Shown here one piece after another: positions 61,315-64,000 of a stretch of DNA of 64,000 bases. Positions within the stretch are counted from its first letter, which is position 1. Each line of letters opens with the position of its first letter. Below the pieces are notes generated by a model. It was not told the DNA's origin. It was given only the letters and a program-made list of their open reading frames with translations, and did not search any database. This DNA comes from Mesorhizobium sp. B2-4-3 (GTDB lineage Bacteria; Pseudomonadota; Alphaproteobacteria; Rhizobiales; Rhizobiaceae): assembly GCF_006442815.1 (NCBI RefSeq), contig NZ_VFVL01000033.1, positions 1-64,000 on the forward strand, read 5' to 3'. The translations under genes and the position numbers were made by a program.

Positions 61315-62150
61315 CGTGCTTCCTCCTTTGGTTCACCGCGTCTCTTCAACTTCGTCAGGCTCTGCAGGATCAGGCCGCCGATCAACGGGATGGCGACGGT
61401 CACCAGGATCATCACGGTGCCGAGCGCGTTGATCTCCGGGCTGATCGAGATTTTCAGCATGGAAAGGATCTGGGTGGGCATGGTCTCGACGCCCGCCGGC
61501 CGCCAGAACAGGCTGGCCGAGGTGTTGTCGAACGAGATGGTGAAGGCGAGCAGCGCGCCGCCGACGACCGCCGGGATCAGCAGCGGCAGCGTGATCTCGC
61601 GGAACGACGAAAAGCGCGATGCGCCGAGCGAGAGCGCGGCCTCCTCATAGACGCGCCGGATCCCGACCATGCGCGCCTGCGCGATCAGCACCACATAGGG
61701 CACGGCTAAAAGGATATGGCCGAGCACCAGAAGCAGCATGGTGCGCGGCTGGTCGATCGCCTTGATCAGCACAAGAAGGCCGACGCCGAGGATGGTCTCC
61801 GGCACCAGCGCCGGCAGGATCACCAGCGTGCTCAGCGCCTGCTTGCCCGGGAACTCGAAACGCACCAGCGCGAACGCCGTGACGACGCCGATGGCGGTGG
61901 TGACGGCGGCGGTGACCAGCGCGATCCACAGCGAGGTGCGGAAGGCGGCCAGCACCGCTTCATTGCCCATCAGCTTGGCGTACCATTGCAAGGAAAAGCC
62001 GGTCATCGGGAAGCCGCCGAACATCGAGGCGTTGAACGACAGGATGACGGTCGCCACGATCGGCGCGAACATGAAGACGTAGACGCAGAGCGTGACGAAG
62101 CCGGTCAGCCGCCAGGCCCATTTGCCTTCCTCTTTTCGCCGCGCCTTCAT
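61311..62150 (-). CDS. ABC transporter permease, PotC type
   Basis: A 279-residue inner-membrane permease with six helices (WAWRLTGFVTLCVYVFMFAP start, ALVTAAVTTAIGVVTAFALV) and the EAA loop EEAALSLGASRFSSFREITL, which contacts the ATPase. PotC-type position. Its ATG (62150) overlaps the upstream permease stop by four bases. The C-terminus ends SLTKLKRRGEPKEEAR. Confidence 0.9.
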   Translation of the reverse strand: MKARRKEEGKWAWRLTGFVTLCVYVFMFAPIVATVILSFNASMFGGFPMTGFSLQWYAKLMGNEAVLAAFRTSLWIALVTAAVTTAIGVVTAFALVRFEFPGKQALSTLVILPALVPETILGVGLLVLIKAIDQPRTMLLLVLGHILLAVPYVVLIAQARMVGIRRVYEEAALSLGASRFSSFREITLPLLIPAVVGGALLAFTISFDNTSASLFWRPAGVETMPTQILSMLKISISPEINALGTVMILVTVAIPLIGGLILQSLTKLKRRGEPKEEAR

Positions 62151-63025
62151 CCGGCCAACCCCTTCACAATCTGCGACATGCCCATGTAGCGGGTGTAGAT
62201 GGCGGCGAAGAAGCCGAGCACGAGGAACAGCACGATCGACAGCGTGGCGCCCATTGGCCAGTTCAATTCGCTCATGATGGTGTCGTAGATCAGATTGCCG
62301 AACAGCGCGTCGCGGCCCGAGCCGAGCAATTGCGGCGTCACATAGCTGCCCGCCGCCAGCACGAAGCAGAGCAGTAACCCCGCCGCCAGGCCGGGCAGGG
62401 AGAGGGGAAGCGTGACCTCGCGGAATGCCTGCGCGCTGGTGCAGCCCATCGAGCGCGCGGCCGAGATCAGCGTGCGGTCGATGCCCTCGAGGCTGACATA
62501 GACGTTGAGGATCATGTAGGGCAGGAGGAAGTGCAGCAGTCCCAGGATCACCGCGCCCTCGTTGTAGAGCATCGGCAGCGGCGCGTTGATGATGCCCATC
62601 TTGAGCAGAGCGACGTTGATGACGCCCTGTTCGCCCAGGATGTTGATCCAGGAAAAGGTGCGGATGGTGAAGCTGATCCAGAACGGCACGATGAGCAGGA
62701 GCAAGAGCAGCCATTTGTGCCTGAAGCTCGTCGCCCAGATGAAATAGGCCGGGAAATAGCCGAGCACGCCGCACAGCAGCGCGGTGATCGCGCCGACCCT
62801 CAGCGTCTTCAGAAGGAAACCGGAATAATAGCTGTCGGTGAAGAATTCCTGCCAGTTGGCGGTGGTCAGCGCGCTGGTTTCGACGCCTGCGGTGACGAAG
62901 GTGAAGAACGTATAGGCCGCCATCACCGCGATCGGCAGCACCAGGAAGAAGATCAGCAGCAGAAGCACCGGCGCAACCAGCATCCAGGCCAGGCGTGGAT
63001 CGTACAAGGTCCAGCGATTGTTCAT
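62147..63025 (-). CDS. ABC transporter permease, PotB type
   Basis: A 292-residue permease with about six helices (LAWMLVAPVLLLLIFFLVLP near the N-terminus) and the EAA loop ISAARSMGCTSAQAFREVTL. It pairs with the PotC-type permease. ATG at 63025 is chosen; a GTG two codons upstream (63031) is an alternative. First gene of the four-gene operon, with an AraC-type regulator starting 227 bp away on the other strand; the intergenic 63026-63252 contains only short GC-rich hairpins such as GGCGCCTTCTTCGAGGCGC. Confidence 0.88.
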   Translation of the reverse strand: MNNRWTLYDPRLAWMLVAPVLLLLIFFLVLPIAVMAAYTFFTFVTAGVETSALTTANWQEFFTDSYYSGFLLKTLRVGAITALLCGVLGYFPAYFIWATSFRHKWLLLLLLIVPFWISFTIRTFSWINILGEQGVINVALLKMGIINAPLPMLYNEGAVILGLLHFLLPYMILNVYVSLEGIDRTLISAARSMGCTSAQAFREVTLPLSLPGLAAGLLLCFVLAAGSYVTPQLLGSGRDALFGNLIYDTIMSELNWPMGATLSIVLFLVLGFFAAIYTRYMGMSQIVKGLAG

Positions 63026-63252
63026 GCGCACCCGAAGGTAGGCGCCTTCTTCGAGGCGCGCTTATGTTCCCGCAGTGAAGATTGTTTCATTGCCGCCGCT
63101 ATGTCTACAGGCGGTGGCCTAAATTCGATTCAGCCAGGGCGTCGCGCGCCGCCAGGATCATGCGCCCGGGAATATTAGGTATTGAATGAATGCCTTGCAA
63201 AATCGGGACTTGTTGGGCACGTTGGCTCGCGAGCTTTGGAGCAAGCCGCCGC

Positions 63253-64000
63253 ATGGATTCGCCAGCGCCACAAACGATGCCTCGCGCGCCGAATCGTTTG
63301 AGTTTGTCTATCCGTGCCGGCAATGCGCGTGAGTTCGAGCTTTGGCGGTCGGGCTACGCTCCGCTTTATGAAATGGATGCGGCAAGGCCGGCGGCCCGTT
63401 CGTCGTTCAGCGCCGGATTGACGAGCTACAATCTGGCGCCCCTCGTGATCATCGACGGTTATTCTTCAGCCGAGACCCTGCAGCGCACGGCGCGCACCAT
63501 CGCGCGCAGCAACATCGATCATATCAGCCTCGTGGTCCGTTCGCAGGGCGGGTTCGGCCTCGACGTCGAGGGACGCACGACGGAGGTGCACACCGGCGAT
63601 ATATGCGTCCTCGACATGACGCGCCGCAGCACGCTGCGCTCGACCGACTACAAAAGCTTCACACTCATTTTGCCGAGAACGCTGCTGGAACCGCATGTCG
63701 CCGATCTCGACTCCCTGCACGGCAGGGTTCTGCCAAGGGGCAGCGCGCTGAACACGATGCTTGCGGCCCATATGCGTTTGCTTTACGAGCAGGCCCCCGC
63801 GCTCGCGCCATCCGACATTCATGCAGCCGCGCACGGAACGGCGGCGATGATCGCGGCATTCGCGGGGGCGTCGAGCGACGGACGAGGCATGATCGCCCAG
63901 GTCGCGGCCGATGCTTCGCTCAAAACCTGCCGCAAGGCGATCGACGCCAATCTCCATGATCCATCGATGGGGCCGGAGTTCCTGTGCGACAAGCTCGGCG
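63253..64000 (+). CDS. AraC family regulator, N-terminal part (cut by window edge)
   Basis: An open frame of 249 codons runs off the right end. It has the AraC_binding_2 pattern: FELWRSGYAPLYEMDAARPA, an acidic and hydrophobic cupin-like middle (RSNIDHISLVVRSQGGFGLD, VHTGDICVLDMTRRSTLRST), then an inter-domain helix region (ADASLKTCRKAIDANLHDPS) that leads into the HTH beyond the edge. ATG at 63253 or 63277. It diverges from the ABC transporter operon and probably regulates it. Confidence 0.78.
   Translation, partial: MDSPAPQTMPRAPNRLSLSIRAGNAREFELWRSGYAPLYEMDAARPAARSSFSAGLTSYNLAPLVIIDGYSSAETLQRTARTIARSNIDHISLVVRSQGGFGLDVEGRTTEVHTGDICVLDMTRRSTLRSTDYKSFTLILPRTLLEPHVADLDSLHGRVLPRGSALNTMLAAHMRLLYEQAPALAPSDIHAAAHGTAAMIAAFAGASSDGRGMIAQVAADASLKTCRKAIDANLHDPSMGPEFLCDKLG

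Noticed and set aside
1..64000. tRNA or rRNA genes
   Set aside because: I looked for TpsiC-loop and acceptor patterns near the island ends and between genes and saw none. A tRNA search program would settle it; a hit near 36700 or 42300 would matter for island integration.
1..64000. CRISPR arrays
   Set aside because: No regularly spaced direct repeats of 24-40 bases were seen. The heptamer array at 34901 is too short and unspaced.

Overview
The window looks like a chromosomal segment of a high-GC alphaproteobacterium of the order Rhizobiales, most likely Mesorhizobium or a close relative. The basis is gene content: a B12-riboswitch-controlled cbtBA cobalt uptake unit, an arsR-aqpS-arsC arsenic unit of the Sinorhizobium/Mesorhizobium kind, DUF2934, DUF1127 and DUF6428 proteins, several palindromic intergenic repeats of rhizobial type, and one perfect CtrA-type box. 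This is recognition by eye; no database was searched. I saw no rRNA, tRNA, CRISPR array, transposase or prophage genes. Both ends cut genes: a transporter on the left and an AraC-type regulator on the right.

Layout, left half. 1-3.3 kb: metal uptake. A NicO-like fragment and a decayed EamA permease are followed by a cobalamin riboswitch driving cbtB, cbtA and a membrane protein. A histidine-phosphatase-fold protein that lacks the RHG motif diverges from it. 3.4-6 kb: PilZ protein, a palindromic repeat and adenine deaminase. 6-9.3 kb: arsenic resistance, with a DUF6428 gene diverging from arsR-aqpS-arsC-MFS across an ArsR-type operator. 9.4-11.8 kb: PRC-barrel, MAPEG, and an arsR/SRPBCC pair whose start codon lies inside a 28-bp perfect palindrome. 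12-15.6 kb: an enolase-superfamily enzyme with a dimethylglycine-dehydrogenase-like flavoprotein, probably for N-methylated proline derivatives or other betaines. 15.8-20.9 kb: L,D-transpeptidase, LysR with a VOC and an atypical SDR gene, and a sulfotransferase. 21-26.7 kb: a tetR-ketoacyl-synthase-SDR operon with a duplicated operator, a recombination junction that truncates two genes, and an ArsR regulator with a lysine/alanine-rich tail. 26.8-36.7 kb: assorted housekeeping and accessory genes, including DNA-3-methyladenine glycosylase, an M20 amidohydrolase, an SbmA/YddA-type ABC exporter with an Stf0 sulfotransferase, a nucleoside hydrolase and a DOPA dioxygenase-family protein.

The most interesting part is 36.7-42.3 kb, a visibly lower-GC island between ordinary genes. 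It holds a small helix-turn-helix regulator, a DNA methyltransferase, and, convergent to it, a tightly overlapping three-gene operon: an SMC/Rad50-like ATPase with a coiled coil and two CxxC pairs, a middle component, and a PD-(D/E)XK nuclease. I read it as an ABC-three-component conflict system joined to a modification enzyme, that is, a candidate restriction-modification-like defence system with an SMC-type motor.

Right half. 42.4-46.4 kb: a MoaD/ThiS-like protein and a three-subunit molybdenum hydroxylase. 46.7-51.6 kb: an Imm11-type protein, a GlxA-type regulator, a class III aminotransferase and a D-amino-acid-oxidase-type flavoprotein. 51.7-58.5 kb: an EamA transporter, a SARP-type regulator fused to an alpha/beta hydrolase, and an OsmC-FMO-flavoprotein-MaoC operon. 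58.7-64 kb: a small Cys-rich exported protein and a Pot-type polyamine-class ABC transporter operon with a divergent AraC-type regulator.
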